The position numbers and the translations under genes were made by a program. Shown here in pieces: positions 47,961 to 56,962 of a stretch of 64,000 nucleotides of DNA (positions within the stretch are counted from its first letter, which is position 1; each line of letters opens with the position of its first letter). The stretch lies in contig NZ_JBEWCD010000001.1 in the NCBI RefSeq assembly GCF_040530035.1, positions 1,922,001 through 1,986,000 of the forward strand, given 5' to 3'. Source of the DNA: Roseibium sp. HPY-6 (lineage in GTDB: Bacteria; Pseudomonadota; Alphaproteobacteria; Rhizobiales; Stappiaceae). The notes under the pieces were generated by a model. The model searched no databases. It was not told the origin of the DNA and saw only the letters and a list, made by a program, of their open reading frames with translations.

Positions 47961-49630
47961 ATGATCGCCGCCATAACGCCCGCGACGTCTATCCGCCGAC
48001 CGGGCCGGAGCTGAACGCCAAGTCATGGCTGACCGAAGCGCCGCTGCGCATGCTCATGAACAACCTCCATCCCGATGTTGCCGAAAACCCGCATGAGCTG
48101 GTGGTCTATGGGGGGATCGGCCGCGCCGCGCGCACCTGGGACGACTTCGACCGGATTGTCTCCGGCCTGAAACAACTCAATGAAGACGAAACGCTGCTCG
48201 TTCAGTCCGGCAAACCGGTTGGCATTTTCAAAACGCACAAGGATGCGCCACGCGTTCTCATCGCCAATTCGAACCTCGTACCGAACTGGGCAAACTGGGA
48301 TCACTTTCACGAGCTCGACAAGAAGGGTCTGGCCATGTACGGCCAGATGACGGCCGGTTCCTGGATCTATATCGGTACCCAGGGCATTGTTCAGGGCACC
48401 TATGAAACCTTCATGGAAGCCGGCCGCCAGCACTATGGCGGGAACCTCAAGGGCCGCTGGATCCTGACCGGAGGTCTTGGCGGCATGGGCGGTGCACAAC
48501 CTCTTGCAGCCGTCATGGCCGGCGCCTGCTGTCTCGCGGTTGAGTGCGACGAAAAGAGCGCCGATTTCCGACTGCGAACTCGCTATGTCGATGAAAAGAC
48601 CCACTCGCTCGATGAAGCCCTCGCACTGATTGACCGCTGGACGAAGGCTGGCGAAGCGAAGTCCGTCGCCCTGATCGGCAATGCCGCCGATGTTTTCCCT
48701 GAATTGGTCAGGCGTGGTGTAAAACCGGACATCGTCACGGATCAGACCTCTGCGCACGACCCCATCAACGGCTACCTGCCACAAGGCTGGAGCGTGGCCG
48801 AATGGCGGGCGAAGGCGGAGAATGATCCGAAGGCAGTTGAGAAAGCCGCGCGCGCGTCCATGAAAGTCCATGTCGCCGCCATGGTCGACTTCTGGAACCA
48901 GGGCGTGCCGACACTCGATTATGGCAACAACATCCGTCAGGTTGCGCTTGAGGAAGGTCTGGAAAATGCGTTCGCATTCCCCGGCTTTGTGCCTGCCTAT
49001 ATCCGACCCCTGTTCTGCCGGGGTATTGGGCCCTTCCGCTGGTGTGCGCTCTCCGGCGACCCGGAAGACATCTACAAGACCGACGCCAAGGTGAAGGAGA
49101 TGATCCCGGACGATCCGCACCTTCACAACTGGCTCGACATGGCGCGGGAGCGCATCTCCTTCCAGGGCCTGCCCGCAAGGATCTGCTGGGTCGGCCTGGG
49201 CCAGCGCCACCGTCTCGGTCTGGCCTTCAACGAAATGGTCCGCACGGGCGAGCTGAAGGCACCCGTTGTTATCGGACGCGATCACCTGGATTCCGGCTCA
49301 GTGGCGTCGCCAAACCGGGAAACGGAATCCATGAAGGATGGATCGGACGCTGTGTCCGACTGGCCATTGCTGAATGCCCTGCTCAACACCGCCTCCGGGG
49401 CGACCTGGGTGTCGTTGCACCATGGCGGCGGTGTCGGCATGGGATTTTCACAGCATTCCGGCATGGTCATCTGCTGCGACGGCAGCGAAGATGCCGACAG
49501 ACGGATTGCACGCGTTCTTTGGAACGACCCGGCCACCGGCGTCATGCGCCACGCCGATGCCGGATACGAGATCGCGCTTGAATGCGCGAAAGAACAGGGG
49601 CTGAACCTGCCGGGCATTCTGGAGGAATAA
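47957..49630 (+). CDS. hutU: Urocanate hydratase HutU
   Basis: A 557-residue NAD-dependent hydratase that converts urocanate to imidazolonepropionate. The tightly bound NAD site is [20 protein letters not shown]; the family's conserved catalytic Cys region is [20 protein letters not shown]. Length is standard for the family. Gene order hutI-hutH-hutG-hutU is compact; a transporter gene follows 50 bases later. Confidence 0.96.
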   Translation: MNDRRHNARDVYPPTGPELNAKSWLTEAPLRMLMNNLHPDVAENPHELVVYGGIGRAARTWDDFDRIVSGLKQLNEDETLLVQSGKPVGIFKTHKDAPRVLIANSNLVPNWANWDHFHELDKKGLAMYGQMTAGSWIYIGTQGIVQGTYETFMEAGRQHYGGNLKGRWILTGGLGGMGGAQPLAAVMAGACCLAVECDEKSADFRLRTRYVDEKTHSLDEALALIDRWTKAGEAKSVALIGNAADVFPELVRRGVKPDIVTDQTSAHDPINGYLPQGWSVAEWRAKAENDPKAVEKAARASMKVHVAAMVDFWNQGVPTLDYGNNIRQVALEEGLENAFAFPGFVPAYIRPLFCRGIGPFRWCALSGDPEDIYKTDAKVKEMIPDDPHLHNWLDMARERISFQGLPARICWVGLGQRHRLGLAFNEMVRTGELKAPVVIGRDHLDSGSVASPNRETESMKDGSDAVSDWPLLNALLNTASGATWVSLHHGGGVGMGFSQHSGMVICCDGSEDADRRIARVLWNDPATGVMRHADAGYEIALECAKEQGLNLPGILEE

Positions 49631-49680
49631 CAACCACGGCGGGACACTCCACACCCGAATTCGAACAGAGGGGTAAAACC

Positions 49681-50778
49681 ATGAAAAGACGTGATTTTCT
49701 AAAAGCCGGCGCGGCCGGAACCGCAGCTGTCACGACCGCTGCATTGGCATCGCCTGCCATTGCCCAGGACATTCGTCAATGGCGCATGGTCACGGCGTGG
49801 CCAAAGAATCTTCCGGGCCCGGGCGTTGCCGCACAGATGCTTGCCGATCGCATCACTGCGCTGTCCGGCGGGCGCATCGAGGTCAAATTGTTCGCCGCCG
49901 GAGAAATCGTTCCGGGCAATGGCGTCTTCGATGCTGTCGGCCAGGGTACGGCAGAGCTTTATCACGCCGTTCCCGCTTATTGGGGGTCCAAGTCAAAAGG
50001 GATCCTGCTCTTTGGGTCGCAGCCCTTTGGCCTGACAGCACCGGAACAGGCCGGTTGGCTGATCCATGGCGGCGGACAGCCGCTCTATGACGAAATCTAT
50101 GCCCGCTTCAACCTGAAGCCATTCCTTTGCGGCAACTCCGGCCCGCAATGGGCAGGCTGGTTCCGGACTGAAATCAACAGCGTCGACGACCTGAAAGGCC
50201 TGAAATTCCGCTCCACCGGCCTTGCATCCGAAATGTGCTCCAAGCTCGGCATGGCAGTGCAGGCCATGAGCGGTCCGGCCATGTTCCAGGCACTCCAGTC
50301 TGGCGCGCTCGACGCCGGCGAATTCATCGGCCCCTGGACAGACAGCGCGCTCGGCTACTACCAGATTGCCAAGAATTACTATTGGCCCGGCGTCGGCGAG
50401 CCGTCCTCTGCCGAAGAATGTGCGGTCAATCTGGAGGCCTACAACGACCTTCCGGATGACTTGAAGGCAGCTGTGTCGCAGGCCTGCGCCAGCCTCTACA
50501 ATGACGTTCTCACCGAATACAACACCAAGCACGCGCAGGCACTGACCCAGCTCGTCAACGAACATGATGTCATGGTGCGCAAACTGCCGGACGACGTCAT
50601 CGTTGCAATGGGCAACGCCGCCGGTGAAGTGATCGCAGACCTGCGCGCAAGCGACGACGAACTGGTCAAGCGCATCACGGAAAGCTTCCTCGCCTATCGG
50701 ACCTTGATGCACGAATACATGCCCTACGCCGACAACGGGCAGATGAACGCCCGCCTGCTCGACTACAAGTACGACTGA
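49681..50778 (+). CDS. TakP-like TRAP transporter substrate-binding protein
   Basis: A 365-residue periplasmic receptor. It has a twin-arginine signal (MKRRDFLKAG, cleavage near PAIAQ), so it is probably exported folded. The sequence resembles the 2-oxoacid-binding TakP group: WRMVTAWPKNLPGPG, LFAAGEIVPGNGVFDAV, GWFRTEINSVDDLKGLKFR. The Arg in that last motif is the usual carboxylate ligand of TRAP receptors. It is 50 bases after hutU with its two permease genes downstream, so it may take up urocanate, an oxoacid or a related acid; the ligand is inference. Confidence 0.9.
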   Translation: MKRRDFLKAGAAGTAAVTTAALASPAIAQDIRQWRMVTAWPKNLPGPGVAAQMLADRITALSGGRIEVKLFAAGEIVPGNGVFDAVGQGTAELYHAVPAYWGSKSKGILLFGSQPFGLTAPEQAGWLIHGGGQPLYDEIYARFNLKPFLCGNSGPQWAGWFRTEINSVDDLKGLKFRSTGLASEMCSKLGMAVQAMSGPAMFQALQSGALDAGEFIGPWTDSALGYYQIAKNYYWPGVGEPSSAEECAVNLEAYNDLPDDLKAAVSQACASLYNDVLTEYNTKHAQALTQLVNEHDVMVRKLPDDVIVAMGNAAGEVIADLRASDDELVKRITESFLAYRTLMHEYMPYADNGQMNARLLDYKYD

Positions 50779-50864
50779 CCGGTCTGTTTTCACCAGAGAA
50801 AAACCCTGAGGAAGGGAGTCTTCTCCCTTCCCCCGTTCGTGGAAACAAATTTATCCTCGCATGC

Positions 50865-50978
50865 CTCTTCATCCTGAGGAAGTGTGACAGCGCTGTCTCG
50901 AAGGATGGGCCACTTGCTCCTGGAGTTTGCTGCCCATCCTTCGAGACGGGCCTGATGGCCCTCCTCAGGATGAGGAGA
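50865..50978. repeat. REP/RIME-like intergenic palindromic element
   Basis: A large two-part inverted repeat: 50865-50880 pairs with 50962-50977 (CATCCTGAGGA and its complement), and 50894-50910 pairs with 50931-50947 (TCGAAGGATGGGC and its complement). The internal sequence folds into a cruciform-like structure. CATCCTGAGGA...CGAAGGATG elements are common dispersed repeats between genes of many Hyphomicrobiales. The rest of the 342-bp gap (50779-51120) shows no gene; it separates the receptor from the permease genes. Confidence 0.75.
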
Positions 50979-51120
50979 GTGTTTGATAAATCGGAAATTG
51001 CACCGCGGGGTGCCGGTCTTGCCGCTTCGCCTCAAAACGGGATGACAAACGACGGCATTGGGGTCGCCATCGGGATCTGATGTTTCAGGCAAGACCGAAA
51101 AGCCGGGGAGCTAACGGGGA

Positions 51121-51624
51121 ATGGAACGACTCGCGGGCGTGCTGGAGCGCGTCAATTCAATCATCGGCAACATGCTGTGCTGGACGGCGCTTGCCATGCT
51201 GCTCCTGCAGTTCGTGATCGTGCTCCTGCGCTATGTTTTCGGCTACAGCTACATTTTTCTGGATGAAGGCGTGCTCTATTTCCATGCCGCGCTTTTCATG
51301 CTTGGCGCAGGCTATACGTTTCTCGTCAACGCCCATGTCAGGGTCGACATTTTCTATGCCAAATGTTCTGAACGCACCCAGGCCTGGATCGATCTCTTCG
51401 GTCATCTCTTCCTGCTTACCCCTGCCCTTATCGTCCTGATCTGGTTCTCGTGGCCGTATGTACGTGGAAGCTGGGCCATACTGGAAGGTCCGATTTCCGT
51501 TGGTGGCATTCCGGCCTCCTATCTGCTCAAGACGCTGATCCCGGCCTACTGCGTGCTGCTGCTGATCCAGGGCGTTGCCGCCTTCCTGCGCGATATTCTT
51601 AAGCTGCGAGGCACCGGCGCATGA
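51121..51624 (+). CDS. TRAP transporter small permease (DctQ family)
   Basis: A 167-residue inner-membrane protein with four predicted segments (about 15-37, 52-72, 92-114, 132-155). It has typical DctQ features such as LRYVFGYSYIFLDEGVLYFH and VNAHVRVDIFYAK. It overlaps the large permease gene by ATGA and belongs with the TakP-like receptor upstream, although the palindromic repeat intervenes. Confidence 0.92.
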   Translation: MERLAGVLERVNSIIGNMLCWTALAMLLLQFVIVLLRYVFGYSYIFLDEGVLYFHAALFMLGAGYTFLVNAHVRVDIFYAKCSERTQAWIDLFGHLFLLTPALIVLIWFSWPYVRGSWAILEGPISVGGIPASYLLKTLIPAYCVLLLIQGVAAFLRDILKLRGTGA

Positions 51625-53171
51625 GCCTTCCGCTCGATCTCATCATGTTCGGTGCGCTCATCGCGTTCATCCTTCTGGGCTATCCCGTCGCGTTCACCAT
51701 TGCCGGTGTTGCCACGGGTTTTGCGCTTCTTGGCTGGATGCTGGGTGACTTCAACATCCAGCTGATGGGCGCCATGGGCCAACGGTTTTTCGGCGTTCTC
51801 ATCAATCCGGTCCTGACAGCGATCCCGCTCTTTGTGTTAATGGGCGTCATCCTGGAAAAGAGCCGGATCGCGGAAGACCTGCTTGAGACCATGGGGCGCC
51901 TTTTCGGGCGCATGAACGGCGGTCTCGGCGTCTCCGTCGTGCTTGTCGGCGCGCTACTGGCGGCTTCAACGGGCATTGTCGGTGCAACGGTGGTCGCCAT
52001 GGGCCTCATCGCCCTGCCGACGATGTTGCGCAACGGCTATGATCCCAAGCTCGCCTCAGGCATGGTCTGCACGGCCGGAACGCTCGGCCAGATCATACCG
52101 CCCTCGACGCTTCTCATCATCCTGGCCGACGTCATGTCGAACGCCTTCCAGCAGGCACAATATGCGCAGGGCAAATTCACCATCGAAACCATCTCGGTCG
52201 GACAGACCTTTGCCGCCGCCATGGTCCCCGGCCTGCTGCTGGTCGTTGTCTATTGCGTCTACATCCTCGCGCGCGCCAGGCTGTTTCCGAGCGATGCGCC
52301 GGCCATGCGCGAGGACGTCGAAAAACCATCCACGCAGGAAATCGCCGCCGCGATCGTTCCTCCGATCCTCCTGATCATCGCCGTCCTCGGGTCCATTCTG
52401 GGCGGGATAGCGTCTCCTAACGAAGCTGCCTCCGTCGGGGCGATCGGCGCCATATTACTGGCCGGCCGCCGTCTTGGCGTTTCCACTAGGTTGATTGTCC
52501 TTGCGACCCTCGCCTTGCTCGTGCTGGCGGTTGCTGCGACGGCGTTGCCGGTCCGTCTACAGCGCTCCGATGTGACACTAGGCGGTTATCTGCTGGCCGG
52601 ACTTTATGCCGGTCTCGCAATCTTCGCGCTCGGTGTTGTCCTGCGCATTCTGGTCGCGGCCTTTGCTGATGGTCTTTTAAAGGCATCGCTTCTGTCGACC
52701 CTCACCGTGACCTCCATGATTTTCGCAACCATCCTCATGGCCAGTTTCTTCTCGCTGGTCTTTGTTGGTCTCGGCGGTGAGGACAGGGTTCATGCGATCC
52801 TCAACGAAATGCCCGGCGGTGCGACAGGCGCATTGATTTTTGCAATGCTGTTCGTCTTCGTGCTCGGCTTCTTTCTCGATTTCGTCGAGATCTCGGTGAT
52901 CCTGCTGCCTGTGCTGATCCCGCCGCTCATTCTGATGGGCATCGACCCGATCTGGCTGACGGTCCTGATCGCGATCAACCTGCAGACATCCTTCCTGACA
53001 CCACCCTTCGGCTTTTCCCTGTTTTACCTGCGCGGCGCGGCGCCCAAGGAAATCACGACCGGACAGATCTATCGCGGGGTCGTCCCGTTTATCTTCCTAC
53101 AGGTGGTGGCAGTCGCAATCCTGTGGCTGTTTCCAATCCTCGCAACATGGTTGCCGCGCTCGCTTTATTGA
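51621..53171 (+). CDS. TRAP transporter large permease (DctM family)
   Basis: A 516-residue membrane protein carrying the sodium-driven transport path, with about 13-14 hydrophobic segments. Seen: VVLVGALLAASTGIVGATV, MVCTAGTLGQIIPPSTLLII and a C-terminal NLQTSFLTPPFGFSLFYLRG, all conserved in DctM. It is longer than the usual 425 because of an extra hydrophobic insert at about residues 285-360, as in the TakM-like subgroup. Its last 7 bases overlap the convergent glycosidase gene. Confidence 0.92.
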   Translation: MSLPLDLIMFGALIAFILLGYPVAFTIAGVATGFALLGWMLGDFNIQLMGAMGQRFFGVLINPVLTAIPLFVLMGVILEKSRIAEDLLETMGRLFGRMNGGLGVSVVLVGALLAASTGIVGATVVAMGLIALPTMLRNGYDPKLASGMVCTAGTLGQIIPPSTLLIILADVMSNAFQQAQYAQGKFTIETISVGQTFAAAMVPGLLLVVVYCVYILARARLFPSDAPAMREDVEKPSTQEIAAAIVPPILLIIAVLGSILGGIASPNEAASVGAIGAILLAGRRLGVSTRLIVLATLALLVLAVAATALPVRLQRSDVTLGGYLLAGLYAGLAIFALGVVLRILVAAFADGLLKASLLSTLTVTSMIFATILMASFFSLVFVGLGGEDRVHAILNEMPGGATGALIFAMLFVFVLGFFLDFVEISVILLPVLIPPLILMGIDPIWLTVLIAINLQTSFLTPPFGFSLFYLRGAAPKEITTGQIYRGVVPFIFLQVVAVAILWLFPILATWLPRSLY

Positions 53172-54415
53172 GCGGGCGACAGTGCACACAGGTGATCTCC
53201 CGGCGTGATTGCCGGCAACGGACTTACAGTCCCGGTTGAAGTGGACAGGCGTGGCTGAAGCTGCTTCAACCGGCTTTTCAGAGCCAGAATCCGCTCATAG
53301 GCCGCATTGATTTTATCGACCAGAAGCGGGTCATCCTCGGCAGCGTCCAATAGAATACCCGCCACCTTTTCGGGAATATCCGGATCCGGTCGTTTGTCAT
53401 TGGCAAAGAGCAGTATGTCGGTTTGTGCATGGACGGCTTTCAGGACCGCATCCTCCAGCGCAAAGTTCCTCCGGATCGCATCCATCTGAATGTCGTCGGA
53501 AATGATGACGCCGGTAAATCCAAGGTCGCTGCGCAGGATCTCTACAAGTGCGGTCTCAGAAAGCGACATGGGACGGTTCTTGTGCGTTTCCTCAAGTGCC
53601 CGGTTGATCACATGTGCCGTCATGATCAGATCAACCTTGTTCTCTGCGATCAGCTGGCGAAACGGCACCAACTCGTCCGCGCTCCAGGTTCTTGAAATGT
53701 CGACGGCACCCTTGTGGCTGTCTGTCCGGCTGGAACCGTGCCCGGGAAAGTGCTTCAGCGCCGTCAGGATACCATGATCCCTGTGTGCGGATACAAAGGC
53801 AGCTCCGTAGGCTGCGACGCGTTCCGGATCGGAAGAGTAAGATCGTCCCAGCCGTCCGATAATCGGGTTGCGCCGGTGGACGTCGACATCGACAACAGGA
53901 CCGAGATTAAGCGTGAAGCCCCAGTCGGCAAGCCCTTCTGCGAGGGTGCCATAGGCCGTCTCTGCTTTTTCAGGGGTATACCGGCGCGCCATGCGTTTCG
54001 CCGAGGGTGTATCGGGAAAGCCGTGATAGCGCTTGAGACGCTGGACCTTTCCACCCTCCTGATCAATCGCAATGAGGGGCGGCAGGTGCGTCGGCGCAGC
54101 GTCCTTCAGAACCGCATTCATCTGCCGGACAGTTTTCCGGTCCTTCAGGTTCCGCCCGAGATAAAGCACGCCGCCGATTTCACCGGCTTCCATCTGGTCA
54201 CGAACGCGCCTGAACCCTTTTCTGTCTGACGTATTTCCGAGAAAACCGACCAGGATCATCTGGCCGATTTTGTCTTTCAGGCTGACCGTTTCCTCTGACG
54301 CGGGATCACTGCCATCATGCTGTGCCCGAACCTCGGCAAACGCGCTGCCGAAGCTGCTTGCGACAACAAGCAACGCACAAATGATGATTACACTCGCCCC
54401 AATAGGCACATTCAT
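53165..54415 (-). CDS. Exported glycoside hydrolase family 3 (beta-N-acetylhexosaminidase type)
   Basis: A 416-residue GH3 enzyme. Signal peptide residues 1-27 (MNVPIGASVIIICALLVVAS). NagZ-type catalytic parts: KHFPGHGSSRTDSH with the general acid/base Asp-His pair, and VIISDDIQMDAI with the nucleophile Asp. The sugar-site motif is LIAIDQEGGKVQRL. CGGAG lies 6 bases before the ATG at 54415; a longer in-frame start at 54478 would bury the signal peptide. NagZ proteins are usually cytoplasmic, so the signal peptide points to a periplasmic or secreted form acting on peptidoglycan or chitin-type sugars. Confidence 0.9.
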   Translation of the reverse strand: MNVPIGASVIIICALLVVASSFGSAFAEVRAQHDGSDPASEETVSLKDKIGQMILVGFLGNTSDRKGFRRVRDQMEAGEIGGVLYLGRNLKDRKTVRQMNAVLKDAAPTHLPPLIAIDQEGGKVQRLKRYHGFPDTPSAKRMARRYTPEKAETAYGTLAEGLADWGFTLNLGPVVDVDVHRRNPIIGRLGRSYSSDPERVAAYGAAFVSAHRDHGILTALKHFPGHGSSRTDSHKGAVDISRTWSADELVPFRQLIAENKVDLIMTAHVINRALEETHKNRPMSLSETALVEILRSDLGFTGVIISDDIQMDAIRRNFALEDAVLKAVHAQTDILLFANDKRPDPDIPEKVAGILLDAAEDDPLLVDKINAAYERILALKSRLKQLQPRLSTSTGTVSPLPAITPGDHLCALSPAQ

Positions 54416-54546
54416 GAACGTCTCCGAGCCGCCCAGCCTCTTTCGAGACTTAGATAAGGCATCGGAGCGTATTTTCACACAAGTTCAGCCTAGTTCGCCT
54501 TCATCGGGTCGAAGGGCCAGCCGATATCCGGCAGTTAACTGTCCCG

Positions 54547-55824
54547 TCAGGCCACCAGCGATTGAGCAGCCGTCTCCAGTGCTGCTTCGGTCTGGCGCAG
54601 ATCCTCTTCGGTAAGCGCAAGATGCGCATAGAGTTTGCTGTCGGGTTTCAGAATGCCGCGCGCGCGCAGGCTTTGATTGAACGCCTTCGCCTTTGCGCCA
54701 TCGTTTTTAAACATATCGCGATAGTTTCGGACCGGTTGATCGGTGAAGACGACATCGAACAAAAACGGCTCACCGACGATCTGGTGTGCAATACCGGCAG
54801 CATCGAGATGCGTTTTGAAGGCGCTCATGAGCCGCGCGCCGTTCTGGCGCAACTGCTCATAGGCACCCGGACGCTTCAGGATTTCCAGCGTCTTCAAGCC
54901 CGCGATGCTGGCAACGGGATTGCCGCTCAACGTTCCGATCTGAAACGTGAAGCCCTCGTCTCCGACAACCCCCTTGTCGAAATGGGCCATGATCTCCTTC
55001 TTGCCGGCAATCGCTGCCAGCGGGAAACCGCCGCCGATGATCTTGCCAAGCGTGCACAGATCCGGCGTGACGCCGTAGTATTCCTGCGCGCCGCCATAGG
55101 CGAACCGGAAGCCGGTCACAACTTCATCGAAAATAAGAACGATGCCATGCTTGCTCGTCAGATCTCTGAGCGCTTTCAGGAGACCGGGCGCTGGCGGAAT
55201 GAGCCGTTGCAGGGGCTCAACGATCACGCAGGCAATCTCACCGGCATGCTCTTCGATAAGAGATTCGACAAATTCCGCGTCGTTGAACGGGGCGATCAGC
55301 ATGTTGTCGCGGACGCTTTCGGGAATACCCGCAGAGTCTGGAACGGCCTGCGGAAAGTTGACGAGCTTGCGTGGTGACAGGCTCATCAGTGCTTCACCGG
55401 ACATCCCATGGTAGCCGCCCTCGAATTTCAGGATCTTGTCCCGGCCTGTGAAAGCGCGCGCGAGCCGCATGGCATACATGTCCGCTTCACCGCCTGTCGA
55501 CACATACCGCACCTGCTCTGCGCAGGGCACCGCCTCGACCAGGACTTCGGCAAGCTCGATCCCGCGCGCATTGTTGGTGAAGAAGGTCATGCCCTTGCCG
55601 AGCTGTTCCTGAACGGCGTCCTGAACTTCAGGATGGCCATGGCCCAGGATCATCGGTCCGGACCCGATCAGATAGTCGATAAATTCCTTCCCGTCCTCGT
55701 CCCATACGCGCGATCCTCTGCCCTCTCGCAGGATGACGCCCGGATCGAAGTTGCCGAAACCGGCCGCCGGCAGAACTTCAGCAGCGCGGGCTTTCCAGTC
55801 GTCCTGGGAAATCGTGGTTTTCAT
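54547..55824 (-). CDS. Class III aminotransferase, glutamate-1-semialdehyde aminomutase-like
   Basis: A 425-residue PLP enzyme. The Schiff-base Lys is in TLGKIIGGGFPLAAIAG; VLIFDEVVTGFR holds the Asp that contacts the cofactor ring; SGPMILGHGHPEV and YVSTGGEADMYAMRLARAF are family hallmarks. It resembles HemL, but location in a betaine-type catabolic cluster rather than with heme genes suggests another amino or ketone substrate (inference). AAGGAGG precedes the ATG at 55824. It follows the first enolase-superfamily gene with a 13-base separation and is the last gene of the leftward operon. Confidence 0.88.
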   Translation of the reverse strand: MKTTISQDDWKARAAEVLPAAGFGNFDPGVILREGRGSRVWDEDGKEFIDYLIGSGPMILGHGHPEVQDAVQEQLGKGMTFFTNNARGIELAEVLVEAVPCAEQVRYVSTGGEADMYAMRLARAFTGRDKILKFEGGYHGMSGEALMSLSPRKLVNFPQAVPDSAGIPESVRDNMLIAPFNDAEFVESLIEEHAGEIACVIVEPLQRLIPPAPGLLKALRDLTSKHGIVLIFDEVVTGFRFAYGGAQEYYGVTPDLCTLGKIIGGGFPLAAIAGKKEIMAHFDKGVVGDEGFTFQIGTLSGNPVASIAGLKTLEILKRPGAYEQLRQNGARLMSAFKTHLDAAGIAHQIVGEPFLFDVVFTDQPVRNYRDMFKNDGAKAKAFNQSLRARGILKPDSKLYAHLALTEEDLRQTEAALETAAQSLVA

Positions 55825-55837
55825 CTGACAGCCTCCT

Positions 55838-56962
55838 TCAGGCAGCAAGCGATAGGACGGGTTCGCCCAGAACGTCCGGGTTTGGCGTTACGCCAAGACC
55901 GGGACCGGCAGGTGCAGAAATTCGACCTTTGGAACGGACCGGTGCATCCGGATCCAGACGCGGATAAACATAGTTCGAGAGGTCGCATACATTCAGGACA
56001 TTCTCGGGCGGCGACGAAGCCGCGACATGCAATGCGGCGGCAGTGGCAATATCCGAGCCCCAGGTATCTTCAACGCACATCTTCGCACCGAAATGCAGGC
56101 AAAGATCGCGCGCGCGCCGAAGCTCAGAAATTCCTCCAAACTTCGACAGCTTGAGCGCAACTGCATCCATGCAGCCAAGTTCATAGGCCTTGAAGAGGCT
56201 CGCCGTGTCATGTGCGGTTTCATCGAGCTTCATCGGCAGGCCCGTGGCCGCGCGGACCGAGGCACATTCTTCAAGCGTGGCACAGGGCTGCTCCAGCATG
56301 ACATCAAGATCGCGGACGGCGCGCCCGACCCTTGTTGCATCCAGCCGGCTTGCTCCGCAGTTCCAGTCGCCATAGACAAGTGGTCCCGGGCCAATGGCCT
56401 CACGCACCATCCTGAGCCTGGCAACATCTGCTTCCCAATTATCGTCAGCGCCGAGTTTCACCTGGATTTGCCGCATCCCAGTGGCCAGCGCGTCCTTGGC
56501 GATGCGCGCCATATCCTCAGGTGCGATGCAGGTGATGGAATGATAGAGCGGCAGATCGGCCGCCTGTCTGCCGCCAAGCAACGTGGAAACCGGAACGCCG
56601 CAGGCCTTGCCCGTCAGATCCCAAAGGGCAATGTCGATCGCGGACTGTGCGTAGACGTGACCGAGCAGGTGTTTCCGGCAAGCCGACATAAGAGCTTCCA
56701 CGCCGATCGGATTTGCCCCGATCAAGACCGGCGCCAGTTCTGCAAGCGCCGGGGCGACGCCATTCGCGTAGGCAGGCAGGTAGTGCGGAATTGGACAGAC
56801 TTCGCCCCACCCGCTGACACCCTGGTCCGTATCGATCCGCAAGACCATACTGTCGACCGTCGCGCACGTTTTGCCGTCGGCCATGTAGTAGGTTTCATGG
56901 CTGGTCAGAGGCACCTTCCAGAGTGTCAGCCCAGTGATTTGAGTGTCGGGATAGTTGCTCAT
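55838..56962 (-). CDS. Enolase-superfamily protein 1 (MR/MLE, HpbD-like)
   Basis: A 374-residue TIM-barrel enzyme of the muconate-lactonising subgroup. The N-terminal capping domain is residues about 1-120. The catalytic Lys of the second strand is in QIQVKLGAD and the opposite Lys in AVALKLSKFGG; metal ligands are in VYGDWN, LEQPC and MKLDE; the final motif is VEDTWGSDIAT. The opening GWGEVCPIPHYLPAYANG resembles HpbD betaine racemase. GGAGGGG precedes the ATG at 56962, which overlaps the upstream gene's stop by 4 bases. A longer in-frame extension to 57349 lies inside that gene and is rejected. Confidence 0.88.
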   Translation of the reverse strand: MSNYPDTQITGLTLWKVPLTSHETYYMADGKTCATVDSMVLRIDTDQGVSGWGEVCPIPHYLPAYANGVAPALAELAPVLIGANPIGVEALMSACRKHLLGHVYAQSAIDIALWDLTGKACGVPVSTLLGGRQAADLPLYHSITCIAPEDMARIAKDALATGMRQIQVKLGADDNWEADVARLRMVREAIGPGPLVYGDWNCGASRLDATRVGRAVRDLDVMLEQPCATLEECASVRAATGLPMKLDETAHDTASLFKAYELGCMDAVALKLSKFGGISELRRARDLCLHFGAKMCVEDTWGSDIATAAALHVAASSPPENVLNVCDLSNYVYPRLDPDAPVRSKGRISAPAGPGLGVTPNPDVLGEPVLSLAA

